NCBI GenBank assembly: GCA_038277395.1
Contig: CM076196.1
Coordinates: forward strand, 133,449,867-133,513,866
DNA length: 64,000 bases
Direction: 5' to 3'
Origin: Dryocosmus kuriphilus
Taxonomy: Eukaryota > Arthropoda > Insecta > Hymenoptera > Cynipidae
A model generated the notes under the pieces. That model was not told the DNA's origin. It did not search any database and saw only the letters and a program-made list of their open reading frames with translations. Positions 22,600 to 34,348 of the stretch are shown here, piece after piece; position 1 is the first letter of the stretch; every line of letters begins with the position of its first letter. Made by a program: the position numbers and the translations under genes.

Positions 22600-24196
22600 A
22601 GTGATTTCCGTTTGTGTCTGGAGTTTGTATCGAGTTTTAAACACAGCAGTAGTCAGACATCATATTCTCACTCCAATACCTTTGGTATCTTTGTTCCATT
22701 GTTTTAATATCTTGGTGGAATCTTTCGCCTTGTTCTTCACTAAAATTTCCCAGATTTTCTGGGAAGCTATCAATGTGAGAATCCCAAAAAGTGAATTTTC
22801 AAATTCATTAAAAAACCTTGATTTTTGAAATCTGTTACTAATTTTTCAACTATTTTTTTATAATTTTTATGTTTGTGATTTCCTAAAAAGTTTCCTGTAA
22901 TACTTCTTAAACTTTGCCATGCAGCTTCTTCAGTCTGATTCATTTTCTTTCATCAAATTTATCATCTTTTAAAAGTGCTCTCACTTGTGGTCCATCGAAA
23001 ACACCTTCATTTATTTTTGCTTTAGACAAATTCGGAAATTTAATAAATAGGTATCCAAATGCTCCACTTGAAGTGTTCTTCATTGATTTAACAAATTATT
23101 TGATCAAACCAAGTTTTATATGTAATGGTGGAAGAAGGATTTTTTTTTTTGGAACTAAAGGTATGTGTATCACATTCAAAGTTCCAGGTATTAAATTTCC
23201 TCTTAACGGCCAATCTTTTTTAAACTAATGTTGTACCCGTGCACGACTATCCTATTCACATATGAAACACGGAAATTTCGTAAAACCACTTTTTTGGCCT
23301 AACAGAATTGTAATGATTTTTAAATCTCCACACACCTGCCAGTTGTGTTCACTGTAATTTAATTTGTTTAAGATTGTTTTCAGATTTTCGTATTCTTCTT
23401 TGAGTACCACTGAATGAGCAACAGGAATCGGAGCAAACACATTACCATTATGTAATAAGGCGGCTTTGAAACTTTTCGTTGACGAGTCAAGAAAAAGACG
23501 CCATTCCGAAAAGTTATATTCCATACAGTTCAAAGCGTTAATCAAACCTGAAATATTTTGACAGTACTAAGTTATCTGCACTCTTAAAAAATTGTCTGAA
23601 TTCTGTCTCTCTATTACGATAAAATGTTATTCTAACTGTAGGATCTACATTACCTTTCTCTCTCATTTTCGAAACCAGGAGTTCTGAACTTTCTTTTGAC
23701 AGGCCCAAATCTCTAACTAAATCATTGAGTTCTTGGTGGTTCCATGTACTCTTGTTTTGTGGAACGTCATCATTAACTTCTGAAACAGTTCGCCAACTTT
23801 TTCTGTAGTTGCAGAATCTTTAACTTTTGGCACTGGTAATGTAACCGAGTTAATTACAGCATATTTTATACTATTTTTATTTTTATTATATGAACCAAAA
23901 ATTTGTGTTAGACAAAAATAGTAGTCTTCATCATGGTTCGTTGGTTTTCTCCATATCATTGGAGAAGAAAAACGTTTGTACCTTTTGTAGACTTTTTTCC
24001 ATTTAGATAAAGAAGAGTTGCAATTTTGGCACACAGTCTTTGACGTCCATATATTGGTAAAATCCTTAGTTGTTATGCCATAACATTCTTCGTAATTGCT
24101 TTTCACAGTCCCGACAAAAGAAATTCGATTTCGCTAAACAACATAGTTACCACATACTAAACAAAAATTGTCAGTATTGTTGATACAAGGAGACAT
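22600..24196 (-). pseudogene. putative transposase-type protein with SEEQGERFHQD signature, decayed
   Basis: The reading starts with ATG at 24194-24196 (SPCINNTDNFCLVCGN, a Cys pair of a zinc ribbon) and has a TAG soon after. It continues through 23717-24106 (CYGITTKDFTNIW, VCQNCNSSLSKWKK). A shift near 23765 leads into KSTWNHQELNDLVRDLG, and another near 23565 into 23252-23545 (EWRLFLDSSTKSFKAALLHN, then LLGQKSGFTKFPCFICE). Nonsense changes follow, then DWPLRGNLIPGTLNV, LLPPLHIKLGL and FPENLGNFSEEQGERFHQDI near 22690-22760. I recognise this as a family widespread as uncharacterised proteins in insects and other invertebrates. Its position between long inverted repeats argues that it is the mobility protein. 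Confidence 0.75.
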
Positions 24197-24284
24197 CTTA
24201 AAAAGATATATTTGAACCTAGTAAGTATAATTTTAAAATACCAAAGATAAATTGCAAAATAGTATATTGCATGATAAGTGGTAG

Positions 24285-24710
24285 GCGACCGCCTTTTCGT
24301 GACAAGTGACAAACGGACAAACCCCAAACAGTGAGAGGCAAGGGGACTCACTCAAATCAAGCACCACAAAGAGTGAGAGGCAAGGGAACTCACTCAAATC
24401 AAGCACCCCAAGCAGCGAGTGGCAAGGGGACTCACTCAAATCAAGCATCCCAAACAGTGAGAGGCAAAGGGACTTACTCAAATCAAGCACCCCAAAGGGA
24501 ACATAGTCCTATTACGTCCACGTCGTTGTTCCTGGGTGAAAGTTAAGATAGGATAGCGTAAATATTCATTTTGAAGTCAAATCTTGATTTCTGAAAAACT
24601 GTGACCTGATAGGAATATTCCACGCCCAGATTCGGACTCAGCGACCCCAAAAACATAAGATGCGACTAGTCCTGATCAATTATCCAGCCAAAAATATTTT
24701 GTGGTCCTGT
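24285..24710. repeat. right terminal inverted repeat with four 42 bp units
   Basis: The same 42 bp unit in reverse complement (GTGAGAGGCAAGGGGACTCA) occurs four times between 24328 and 24495, against seven copies on the left. This is followed by the unique part of the terminal repeat to 24710. Confidence 0.85.
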
Positions 24711-26588
24711 GTAATCAAAATATATATTTTTTTTGTTAACAAATCTGTAACCAAATAAAAAAGTCTCTTACCAAACAGTAGGAAAAATTTCCAGCTAAAT
24801 CTGGGCAATATATCCATTTTTCCCAAATTATTGGTCATATTTCTCAAAAATGTACATTTTCCGTAATCTGTGAAGAAGAAATTCCCCAAATAATTGGCCG
24901 ATTTCCATAAAAATTTGGTGAATTTTTCCAAATCTGTTTCGGAACAAATTTCCAAAATTCTGTTGGTGAAATTTCATCAAAATTTTCTAGTGAATTTTTC
25001 CAATGGGGTGTAGGGAAAATTCCTGAAAGCTGGTGACATTACTTCCCTACGATTTTGGGTAAAATTACCCAAAAAATTTTTTACACAGTCTCATCGATTG
25101 TGCTTCTAAGCTAATGTCTATCACCCTTTCGGGAAACTCTAAGTAAAATTATACCTGCCTATGTACACCTATGTAGACTTTCTCTTCTTCAATTTTTCCG
25201 CTCAAGCATACATATTACTTTTATACCTTTTATTAGAATCCCCCTCCCTCGCTGTCTTCTCTTTTCCCTACCTAAATCTTCCTATAACCCACTTCTTCAA
25301 TATTACCCCCTCACCATATCCTCCCCCCCTCCCACATAATTCATATACTTACAGATCCCTCTACACCTTTCCGACATATCCCTATTCCCATCCCCAATTC
25401 ACCTGCAATCTCGGTTGTCCACGTCACACACACTTCTTTACACTATACCCCTATTCTCTCTCTGGTCTATCGTAAGCAAACGTGCCGAACGTACTATTAC
25501 TTTTATATATTTTCTTTTATAACTCTCTCTATCCTCTTCCCCATCTCCAATTCCAAATCTTCATATAATCCTCCCTCCCTTTCTCCACTTTTTTCACATC
25601 ACCCATATACCCATCACTCCTGCTATTCCTTTCCCTATGCACCTAATTCCAATCTCTACTGTAACTTAATTCCACTATCCTATTCTCTTTCTATCATTCT
25701 TGTACGCAAAAGTAGGTGAATGTACTGATAATTTCCTTTTACAACCTCCTTCAGGTGAAGATTTTCTCTTACTTCGCTTTTCTCTGACGAACTATCCCTA
25801 TAACTCCCCTGTTCAGAATTCTCTCCCTCTTCTCCACTCCCTCATCATCCCGAAAATCACCCATGTGTAACTCTCCCTGTTTCTTTTCCTTATAAAAGCC
25901 CGGCCAATCCCATTTCCACAAAACCTTGTCCTCTCCATTTCTACACTTCACATCTCTCCTTGATACTCTTTTCCCTTCGTGCACCCCTCGTGCCCTCTTC
26001 TGTCTTTCCTTCTTCATTCCTATAACTTTCTCATCTTTAATTACGCTTCACCTCTCTCTCACTCGCATCTTTTTTCACTCTCCTGCTCTCTCCACTTCAT
26101 CACTCTATCCTTATTTTTTTTCTGTCTCTTTTTCTGTATAACCTTACGCCTATCTTTTAAGCTCCCTTTTTCTATCATAGTCTAGTCATCTATCAATTGT
26201 CATGTCCTTCTATCTCTTTGTGACCATACTCCTCCAACTCTTTCTCCAGCTATCATTTTCATTCCATTATTACGGGCGTCACACCAATCACGCAAATACT
26301 GCTGTTCCCGAAAGTTTTCTTTCCGTTCCTTAAAAATAAATTAAAAATAAATTAAACCTAATATTTAATCATTTCATGTAAGAAAAAACTCAGTCTAACA
26401 TTCTCTACGAGATGCAATAATAATTAGTTCCCCAATTCATGATATATATAAATTTTCTATTTGTCTATCCATGTCAGTCTTGAATATCTCTTTGTTTAAT
26501 ATAATTCCTTATTCACTTCCCCATTTAGTTCGACTATTGTTCTATTATATCCTTAATTCCTTCTTTAGAAAGCTCCTTTCTTTTTAAA
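24711..26588. other. AT-rich then pyrimidine-rich non-coding stretch
   Basis: 24720-25080 is AT-rich with recurring AATTTTTCCAA-like words. 25160-26200 is strongly pyrimidine-rich on the plus strand, like the complement of the LINE at 12900-17564. A minus frame at 25769-26017 is Arg/Lys/Glu-rich (KKERQKRARGVHEGKR). Similar blocks about 230-300 bp apart (near 25200, 25490 and 25720) suggest degenerate repeats. A minus-strand LINE fragment is the likeliest source, but I see no RT motif. Confidence 0.4.
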
Positions 26589-26749
26589 GGAACCGTTCAA
26601 GTATTACGTAACGTAGTTTCCCAAACACCTTGACCCCCCTCTCCTTTGTAATGCGGTTTTACAACTTTTCTCGTAGTTTCCAGCCATTATGTAACGCTAG
26701 CCTAGACTCCCCCTCCCCCCAGTGCGTTACGTAATACTTGAAGGGTCCC
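26589..26749. mobile_element. 161 bp MITE-like element
   Basis: Left end GGAACCGTTCAAGTATTACG is the near-perfect inverted copy of the right end (CGTTACGTAATACTTGAAGG, ending GTCCC at 26749). The interior has C-rich tracts. There is no coding capacity. Flanking AAA on both sides could be a 3 bp duplication. Confidence 0.65.
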
Positions 26750-27249
26750 AAAGTGTTCTCTATTTTTTCCTGTGTCCTGGGAGCTTTTGAACTCGATTAG
26801 AAATTAGAAAAAAGATAGAACGAATCAAATGCCTGAAAAGTAGAGGAATAAGACAAAATGATAAAATAGAATATAAAATGATGGAATTATGATAAAAATT
26901 AAGATAGGATAAACATGGATAAAACAGAATGGAATAAGATAACATTTTAAATAGAATTTTCATTTAAATATTGATGATATTTTAGAACACAGTTAGAAGT
27001 ATCAGTTTCTAGAAATAAAGATAGATTTATTTACAGATAATCTTCTAGAAAAATGTGTAAGCTTCTAATCCAAACAGTGCCGGATTAAGCAAGGGGCTAA
27101 GTGGGGCTGCAGACCCAGGCCCCAAGGGTTCCAAGGGCTCCAGACTTCCAGAAACAAAATATATTTTAAATATGTTAAAACAAATTTTATGAGGTCTCAA
27201 AAAAGATACTCTTGAAACCCGCACTTTACGGTAAATCTTTACAGCGTCT

Positions 27250-27866
27250 GGTATGTACAAGTGTTTAGTTACAATTTCTGATTGAAAAAAACATATCGCG
27301 TAGCTTTAAAACAAATTATTTTTATGAAAATGGTACATTCACAGTATTTTATGATAGGTTTACATACGTACGCAGGATCTCATCAGATAACCCATGATAT
27401 GTACTGTATTTTGATCGATTTTCCTGAGTCATTAATTCGGGGAAATCGATCAGAATTTAGATCAGATTTAGATGATAATTTGTTTGTGGAACTAAAACAG
27501 TTCATTACACTAATAAAATCGCAACCTCAAGGTTTTCTTTTCAAACCGTTTAGAAGAAATCGATAAATAAAATGATAAAATATTGAGTCCCTTATAAGTT
27601 TTTAATTGTATAGTTGATTTAGACATGGTCCTCGTTTTTCCCAACACGTACATTGCGTACAGATTACTACTTACCATACCAATAGCTTACTGTGAGACAG
27701 AGAGATCATGTTCTGTTTTAAAAGAATAAAAAAATATGTACCGATCCACAATGGTGAATAAAAGACTATCCTCTCTCCCTATACTAAGTATCGAAAACAG
27801 GTCGCTCGACTTCGATAATATAATTGCAGAATTAGCTCAAGTTAAATCGGGAAAAAAATATTTTTG
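27250..27866 (+). pseudogene. hAT transposase C-terminal relic (ZMYM1-like dimerisation region)
   Basis: 27282-27566 encodes a fragment (QPQGFLFKPFRRNR). Further on, about 27620-27866 reads LLLTIPIAYCETERSCSVLK, with one stop, then LPILSIENRSLDFDNIIAEL and AQVKSGKK. The block LTIPI-x-x-CETERS with a downstream LSIE is the hAT C-terminal dimerisation region as in zinc-finger MYM-type 1-like proteins. The N-terminal zinc finger and catalytic core are absent. E2 inserted 8 bases after the readable end. Confidence 0.7.
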
Positions 27867-27869
27867 ATT

Positions 27870-27873
27870 ATAA
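27870..27873. repeat. left target duplication of E2 (ATAA)
   Basis: ATAA here matches ATAA at 35818-35821, a 4 bp duplication as expected for gypsy-group integrases. Confidence 0.85.
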
Positions 27874-28056
27874 TGTTATGCCAAAAAACTCTTTTAATAA
27901 TATTTTTTATTTGTGTAAGCCAATCTCAGGCTTACACACATTTATTCAATATGAATTCAGTACAGGAACTGGTAAGGCTGGGCCGTGCCTCTACATATAT
28001 AGCCCACATGTGTCGAGGGTGGGGAGTACATTCTAGTTTACTCTGGTCTCCTAGCA
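27874..28056 (-). repeat. E2 3' LTR
   Basis: 183 bp, TGTTATGCC...CTCCTAGCA on the plus strand. It matches 35635-35817 with four substitutions. On the minus strand it follows the purine tract AAAAAAGGGG. Confidence 0.93.
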
Positions 28057-28067
28057 GCCCCTTTTTT
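28057..28067 (-). promoter_or_regulatory. E2 polypurine tract
   Basis: The minus strand reads AAAAAAGGGGC immediately before the 3' LTR, the expected plus-strand DNA primer site. Confidence 0.8.
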
Positions 28068-28084
28068 AGACCGAATTTAGTCTC

Positions 28085-29872
28085 TTAAATTCTAACCCTT
28101 TTGTTTTTTAGTTCTATTTTAGGTTCTATCAAAGGTTGTATACTAGGGTTATATGTTACTACATGTGTAGGGGTCTCTACGTTGGTTTTGACGCAAAATA
28201 GACATAGTTTCTTGGGGATACATTTGCTAATGCAATCTAATAGTCCGGATTTGTAGAGGGTGATTAATGTAATTGCTACAAGTGAGGCATAACCTAAATA
28301 CTGAAGCCATTCTAAAGATGTTTCAGACCATGTTTTGATTCGTCTACGTGTGGCAATATTACTTAACATATTTTCAGTATCGTCCAGGCTAAGTCTAGCT
28401 TTTCTTAAATTATAATTAGATATTTGGCTAGGTAATCGAACCATTTTATCTTCTAATTTTTGAATACCTTGATTATCAAAGTTAAATTTATAGGTTACGT
28501 TGAAGGTGGACGTATAATGTTCCTCTAATTGGGAGTTTAATTCTAAGCTATCAAATTCGTTATAGATTTTACAGTTTTTCCCTGTTATTTTGGTTACCGC
28601 TCTTAGTTGTAGATGTCTTACATATTTTTCGCAGGCTATATCTAATTTCAGTTGCTTAAGTGGTATAATAATATATCCGTCATTAGTTGGTATAAATGTC
28701 TCCTTATTTAGGAGGTAAGGTGAAGAGTTACATCTGTTTATTGAATGTCTTTTAACAAGTGAGCTTTCGCATGTATCGCTGTCCAATAATCTTATGTTTG
28801 GTTGCTTTCTTTGGCATATCTTGTACTCACTTATTTGCTTGCAGGTTGAAAGAAGTCTCTCGTCAGTGGGTACGTATGAGTCTCTGTATGTAAGTATGTA
28901 TTCATAGTCAGGTATGATGGATAGGTGGATATTATTAACTGGGTGAGGGATAGGGATTATGTGCTGTAATGACCCTTCATCCTTTTCGAGTATTGGTATA
29001 TCGAGGACATAGGTGAATAGTCCCTTAACTATTGCTACTGACAGGCTACTAATATCGATGATATGTTGATAATTCTCCTCGTCATTGTCAAAGTGGTACC
29101 TTGTTCGGTGTTTCTCTTCAAATTCCTTGATGGTGTCTCTAAGTACTGAGGGTGTTAGAATTTGAGGGTGAACAATTCCGTGTTTTCCGTCGTTGATAGC
29201 GTTGATGGCTGTGTCAATGTCTTCGCTGGTTTCTTCTATCATAATTGCTGCTAGGACAAGTTTGGTATTTACAAAACTGTCTCGGGATACCGTGTTGATA
29301 CCTGTACTCAAATTTCTGGCTAAGGCTCGCTTGCTATTCGCTGCTCCTTCGATTTCTTTGTGATTAATTAAAGCTGAGTCGAGGATAAGTTTAATTATTT
29401 TAGTGTGGTTTGATAGTGCTGAGGCTAGTTGTTTATTGTCTTTGTATAAGTTGTCAAATTCGTTATTGATATACTTTAAGTCTGATTCGCTCAGAGTTCC
29501 GAATAAAGTCTTTGATATGTCTCCAATAAAGTTTGCTAGTCCTCTTTTCTGACGTTGCTTTCCAATTAATTTCTTCAAAATGTTGTTTCTTTGTACTAAC
29601 CTGTCGTAGCGGCTTCTGACCAATTGTATTTCGTATTGAGGTGAGCATTTCCTGTTACAGGCAGTTTCCGTCATTTGTATTGTATTGTCTATAACTTTGA
29701 GTCTAACGTCATTACTCGTCATATTAATTCCTATTACTAATTTCCATGTTTCGTGAAAAAGGTGTACCTTAGCGACTTCTTCAGTGTAGACATTCTCGTG
29801 GATTTCCTGCAGTGTAAAGTTATCAGTAATTGACGTCAGGGGCAGTAGTAGTATCAGTATCCAAATTCTCAT
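28085..29872 (-). CDS. env: E2 envelope-like glycoprotein, 595 residues, open
   Basis: An uninterrupted minus-strand frame. Residues 1-16 form a signal peptide (MRIWILILLLPLTS). A basic RQKR site ends at residue 110 and is followed by a Gly/hydrophobic segment (GLANFIGDISKTLFG) in the position of a fusion peptide. A membrane segment lies near residues 524-541 (GYASLVAITLITLYK), followed by a Cys-rich and polar tail. This layout matches errantivirus env proteins, which are related to baculovirus F proteins. The start overlaps the end of pol by 50 bases. In gypsy elements env is made from a spliced RNA; a splice site was not identified here. Integrity is unusual beside the broken E1 env. Confidence 0.88.
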   Translation of the reverse strand: MRIWILILLLPLTSITDNFTLQEIHENVYTEEVAKVHLFHETWKLVIGINMTSNDVRLKVIDNTIQMTETACNRKCSPQYEIQLVRSRYDRLVQRNNILKKLIGKQRQKRGLANFIGDISKTLFGTLSESDLKYINNEFDNLYKDNKQLASALSNHTKIIKLILDSALINHKEIEGAANSKRALARNLSTGINTVSRDSFVNTKLVLAAIMIEETSEDIDTAINAINDGKHGIVHPQILTPSVLRDTIKEFEEKHRTRYHFDNDEENYQHIIDISSLSVAIVKGLFTYVLDIPILEKDEGSLQHIIPIPHPVNNIHLSIIPDYEYILTYRDSYVPTDERLLSTCKQISEYKICQRKQPNIRLLDSDTCESSLVKRHSINRCNSSPYLLNKETFIPTNDGYIIIPLKQLKLDIACEKYVRHLQLRAVTKITGKNCKIYNEFDSLELNSQLEEHYTSTFNVTYKFNFDNQGIQKLEDKMVRLPSQISNYNLRKARLSLDDTENMLSNIATRRRIKTWSETSLEWLQYLGYASLVAITLITLYKSGLLDCISKCIPKKLCLFCVKTNVETPTHVVTYNPSIQPLIEPKIELKNKRVRI

Positions 29873-32800
29873 CTGTAAAATATGGCATAGTGTTATCTAG
29901 ATGAATTCTTATGATTTTTTCCTTATTTCTAACCCTAATATTGTTATTGTCTAGGTAATCTATAACTTCGTATGGCCCCTTCCAGGCGGGGTCTAGTTTA
30001 TTTCCTTTAGTTTTATTCAGGATCTTAATTTTATCTCCTGGCTTATAAATAGGGTGTTTTCTTACGATGTTGTCGTCCAGTCTCTTTTTTGTTTTAACTT
30101 GTTCTAGTTGGATTTGTTCTCGGGCTTTGTTAATATTACTGTTGTGTTTCTCTCTCCATTTTTTGATTATCGTTTGGTACGTTAAATTTGGTGATTGCGG
30201 GATAGTGGATGGTATGTTGGGATCGCGCCCAAAAGTCAACTCGTAGGGTGAGAATCCCGTAGTTTGATTTTTCATGTCATTAATACAATACGTTATGTAT
30301 TTCAGGTTTTCGTCCCATTCCTTGTTGTTTTCTTGTATACTCGTTTTTATTAAATTTGTTAATGTGGAGTGCATTCATTCGATATTACCGTTTGATTGAG
30401 GGTGAAAAGCGGTTGTTTTAATATGTTGTATCCTAAGTGCTTCTTTGAATTGCTGCATTAATTCTGATAAAAAATTTTGTCCCTGATCTGATAAGATCGT
30501 TTTCGGTGCTCCGAAGATGTACACGTAGTGCTCTAATAACCCTTCTATGATTGTGTTTGTTGTTTCTTTCTTCATGGGTATTAGGACTGTGTACCTCGTT
30601 AGTCGGTCTTGCAAACTGAGAACGTATTTACTTCCTTTAGAGGATTCTGGTAAGGGTCCGAAAACATCTAATGCAATTTTGTCATTAGGTTTTAAAGGTA
30701 TGTCTGGTATTATACTTTCTGCTTGGTTTTTGACTCTCGTTGTTTTTTGAAGTTGACATATAGGGCAATTTTTGACGTATTCTATTAGGTCTTTATCCAT
30801 GTTGGTCCATAGTCCAATCTTCTTTGCCCTGTCTATAGTGTTCCTTTCTCCCAGGTGAGTGGAGTGGGCTTCCTTCATGATTTCTTTTCTTTCCTCTTTT
30901 GTTAGTTCTCTAGTGTTAGTGAAGCATACGTGAAAGCTTAAATCAGGGAAGTAATTTGTTAGAAATTCTACCATTTCTTGTAATAGTTCCTTCTCATTTG
31001 GGGTATACAGTGGATCTCCGAAAAGTAATCTTATTAGGGTTAATTTTTTGCTAGCTATTTCTTCAATTATCCAAGTTAATTTTCTCAGCCATTCCTCTTC
31101 GTTGAATTTAGGGAGTTGTTCTTTTGTTATAGTCTGCCATAATTTACCAATAGCGTTTGGTTTTGTTTTAAATTTTCCTATTACCGGATCTAATCTCCAA
31201 TTTATGAAATCGTCGTAAATTTTGTCGTTTTCGTCAATAGTTGTTTTTGAATTTTCAGTTTCCGTTGATGGTTCTCTCATTCTTTGGTGAGGTATTTTAA
31301 TCTTTTCCGAATCTTCCAATGTCCTTTCTGCTGTGATTATTGGAGTGTTAAATATTTCGATCTCTGGTAGTTCGTTCTCGATTCTTTCAGCTTCTTTGTC
31401 TAAGTCAATCCCTTCTAGGGCTTGTCCCAGAATATCTTTATCTTGAAGTGGGAATAGTCTGGATAGGCAGTCTGCTACCTTATTTTCTTTTCCTTTGACA
31501 TATTCAATTTCGTATTTATATTCTTCAAGTCTCAGTCTCCATCTTAAGAGTCTTGAACTTGGGTCTTTTACGTTATGTAACCAGACCAAAGCTTTGTGAT
31601 CTGTTTGTATTTTGAAGGTGTTTCCTAGGAGATACTGTCTTAATCTTTTAACGACCCATACTATGGCTAAAAGTTCCTTTTCGCTCGTGCTATAATTTTC
31701 TTCCGCTTTATTCAAAGTCCTCGAGATAAATAGACATGGGTGGTTATTTTGAGATAGCACTGCTCCTAATCCTTGATTAGAAGCGTCGGTGGTTAATACG
31801 AATTGTTTCTTGAAGTCTGGGAACCTCAGTATCGGTGCGGACGTAAGTGCCATTTTAAGGATATTAAATGCTTGTTCGCATTTTGGCGTCCAATTAAAAT
31901 TACTATCCTTTTGTGTTAACTTGGTTAGGGGCCTCGCTAAGCTAGAGAAGTTTTTAATGAATTTTCTGTAGTACCCTGCTAAGCCTAAAAATGATTGTAC
32001 GTCTTTTACTGTTTTTAGGTTTTTATAATTTTTTATTGTTTCGAGCTTCTCTGGGTTTGATTTTACTCCTTCTTTCGTTATTATGTGGCCAAGGTATTCG
32101 AGTTCCGGTTTTAAAAACTCGCATTTGTTTGGCTCTAGGCGTAGTCCTAATTCCTGAATTCTTTTTAGTACCTTTTCTAAATTTTCATTGTGTTGTTGTA
32201 TGGTATTTCCGAATATAACGATGTCGTCTATGTATGCGAAGCAGCATGTGCCGATTAGTCCTCTAAATGCGTTATCCATCATCCTTTGAAAGGTAGCTGG
32301 TGCATTCTTCAAGCCGAAAGGTAACCTATTGTATTCAAAATGCCCTTGGCTGGTAGAAAAGGCAGTGTATTTTTTACACTCCTCTTTCATGGGGATTTGG
32401 TTAAATCCAGCTGTCATGTCGAACGCAGAAAAGAACTTGGAGTTTCCTAGTTGGTCGAGAATGTGGTCTATAACTGGTAGAGGGTACGCGTCTTGATCTG
32501 TGTCCTTATTTAATTGACGAAAGTCAATGACCATTCTCAGTTTGTTGCCTTTTTTCGGAACTATCCACAATGGTGAATTGAATGGGGACTGTGACTCACG
32601 TATAACTCCCTTTTGAAGCAATCTATTCGTTTCTTCTAGAGAAAATTCTCGGTGTTTTTCAGGTAGCTTGTGGGAGCGTAAGTTGATTATTCTTCCCGAG
32701 TTTAGGATGATTTCGTGTTCCGTTAGGCTTGTGTAAGGTAGTGGGTCATTTTCAAGGGTAAAGACTTCTTGGTATTTGGTTATTAGCTTTTTGATATTTT

Positions 32801-33578
32801 CCTTTTCAAATTGTTCAATGTGATTTATTCTGGATACGTTGAGTAATTCTTGAAGTCTTTTGTGGTAGCTTAGTGTATTTTCTGTGAGCTTGTTGTTGCG
32901 GTCATCGCCCTCTTTTCGTTCGATGTTTACGTCCCGTGAACTTATTTTGTTAATTGTTTGGAATTCAATTTTCGTGGGTAGCTGTTCGAATTTATCCGAA
33001 TAGTTAGTGTATGGTATAGCTATTGTTCCATCTTTAATGTTGTAGAGGCCATCCAGGATATTTTTATTATTTTCAATCCATATGGTTTGGTCTTCTAGTT
33101 CGGAAGTAATCTTGAGTATTTCGGACTTATGCTTGTCGATGAAATTCCCGTCATCGTGCAATGGTAATCTCCATTTTTCGATAAGTAAGTGTGTTGGTGT
33201 TATTGCATATCTGTCATATTTTTTAAGAAAAGACAGACCTATAATACCATCCTCTGGTAATGGGAAATCATCGTTTACTAAGTGGAAAAGTTGTTTTTTA
33301 TTCCAATAAATGAGGTAGATTGCTTCCTCTGACATGTGTTGGTCATTGCCCATGGCGAAATTTTTTCTGTATTTGAAGGGTTGATCTTTAGGTCCTAGCA
33401 CTTGTTTTTTAAGCAGGTTTATAGCTGCGCCACTGTCTACTAGTAATCTGTACTGCTTCCCATTTCTTCTCCCATGTACGGATTGGAGTCTTCCATGTAC
33501 GTTTGAGACTCTGCTGTCTCCTCGTACTGTGTTTGTTCCTCTATTTCCTCCGGGTACATTTCTTCGCTTTCTAAACAT
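29823..33578 (-). pseudogene. pol: E2 Pol polyprotein, open except one TGA in integrase
   Basis: The first frame (30375-33578) has 1067 residues. Protease active site DSG is at residues 48-50. RT has catalytic YIDD near residue 448 and the preceding LPFGLKNAPATFQRM. RNase H has TTDASNQGLGAVLSQ near 596. Integrase has an HHCC finger (HSTHLGE near 902, CPICQLQ), Asp in ALDVFGP, Asp in SDQGQNF, then Glu exactly 35 residues later. A TGA at 30375-30377 directly follows that Glu. The integrase C-terminal domain continues in phase at 29823-30374 (TTGFSPYELTFGRDP, DPAWKGPYEV). The start overlaps the gag end by 139 bases in the -1 phase, consistent with programmed -1 frameshifting. Confidence 0.9.
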
Positions 33579-34348
33579 TCCTCTGGGTTGTCGGTTTCTT
33601 TGATATTCCTGATTTGTGGGGGTCTCTTTTGGAATTGTCCTTGTTGAAAACCCTGGGTTCTAGCTTGGCATTGTGATGCGAAGTGTCCCAGTTTCCCACA
33701 CTTATGGCATGTCATCTTGCTTCTATCCTGTAATGACATACTTTGATTCATGGGTCTGGGTTGGGCTCCCGAGGTGTTTGCTTGCGGTCTTGTATTGAGA
33801 GGTTTAGGCATGAATTTTTGTGTTGTTTTTAATGGCTGTGGGGGAGCACGTAATGGTTGGGATTCTTTTATCCACATTTCGGTTTCCATGGCCATTTGTT
33901 GCGCTTCTGACAGAGTTCCTGGTTTTAGTAATCTGATTTGGAGCCCGATTTCCTTTTTCAGGTTCAGTAAATATCTGTTGACGTTCTCCGTTTCTTCTAT
34001 TTTAATCCTTAACCTCCTTTCAATAGGGCTGGAATGTTGCCCTTGGATGCTGTAATTCAGTTCGTTCGTAATTTGTCTGAACCTTAAGGAGAAGTTTTGA
34101 ACTGACTCAATTGCTCCCTGTTTACAACTCTCTAGTTTTGATTTTAAAGCTAGAGGGGAGCTAGTTTGTTTCAGATTTTGTCTCAGAGCGTCAAATAAGT
34201 CTTCGTACGAATCAATGGGGATGAACCTAATAGCCTTTTCTGCTGGTCCCTTGATTTTTTGGGCCAGGATAAAGTCTAGTAAGATACTGGGTTGGTAACA
34301 TCTATTTTCTGCTCTTTTTACGCTTCTGATGAAATCCTCCACTCCCAC
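33440..34348 (-). CDS. gag: E2 Gag, open C-terminal 302 residues
   Basis: The minus-strand frame starts at an internal Met (MGVEDFIRSVKRAENRC) corresponding to the middle of E1 Gag. Capsid-like region FIPIDSYEDLFDALRQNL, then one CCHC knuckle (CHKCGKLGHFASQC), then a Gln/Glu-rich tail (residue 302 at 33443). The upstream Gag part is in other frames (34349-34760), so a full-length Gag cannot be read continuously. Pol overlaps in the -1 phase. Confidence 0.82.
   Translation of the reverse strand: MGVEDFIRSVKRAENRCYQPSILLDFILAQKIKGPAEKAIRFIPIDSYEDLFDALRQNLKQTSSPLALKSKLESCKQGAIESVQNFSLRFRQITNELNYSIQGQHSSPIERRLRIKIEETENVNRYLLNLKKEIGLQIRLLKPGTLSEAQQMAMETEMWIKESQPLRAPPQPLKTTQKFMPKPLNTRPQANTSGAQPRPMNQSMSLQDRSKMTCHKCGKLGHFASQCQARTQGFQQGQFQKRPPQIRNIKETDNPEECLESEEMYPEEIEEQTQYEETAESQTYMEDSNPYMGEEMGSSTDY

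Larger units (their letters stand above)
21972..24710 (-). mobile_element. DNA transposon with long minisatellite-bearing terminal inverted repeats
   Basis: The left end starts ACAGGACCACAAAAATATTT (21972) and the right end is its near-perfect reverse complement, ending GTGGTCCTGT (24710). Inverted identity extends over roughly 500 bp on the left and 420 bp on the right. It includes GTCGCTGAGTCCGAATCTGG, the ACAACGACGTGGACGTA motif and a 42 bp minisatellite. Between the ends lies one decayed minus-strand ORF of an unnamed protein family. I could not define the target duplication. The superfamily is not known to me. Confidence 0.82.
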
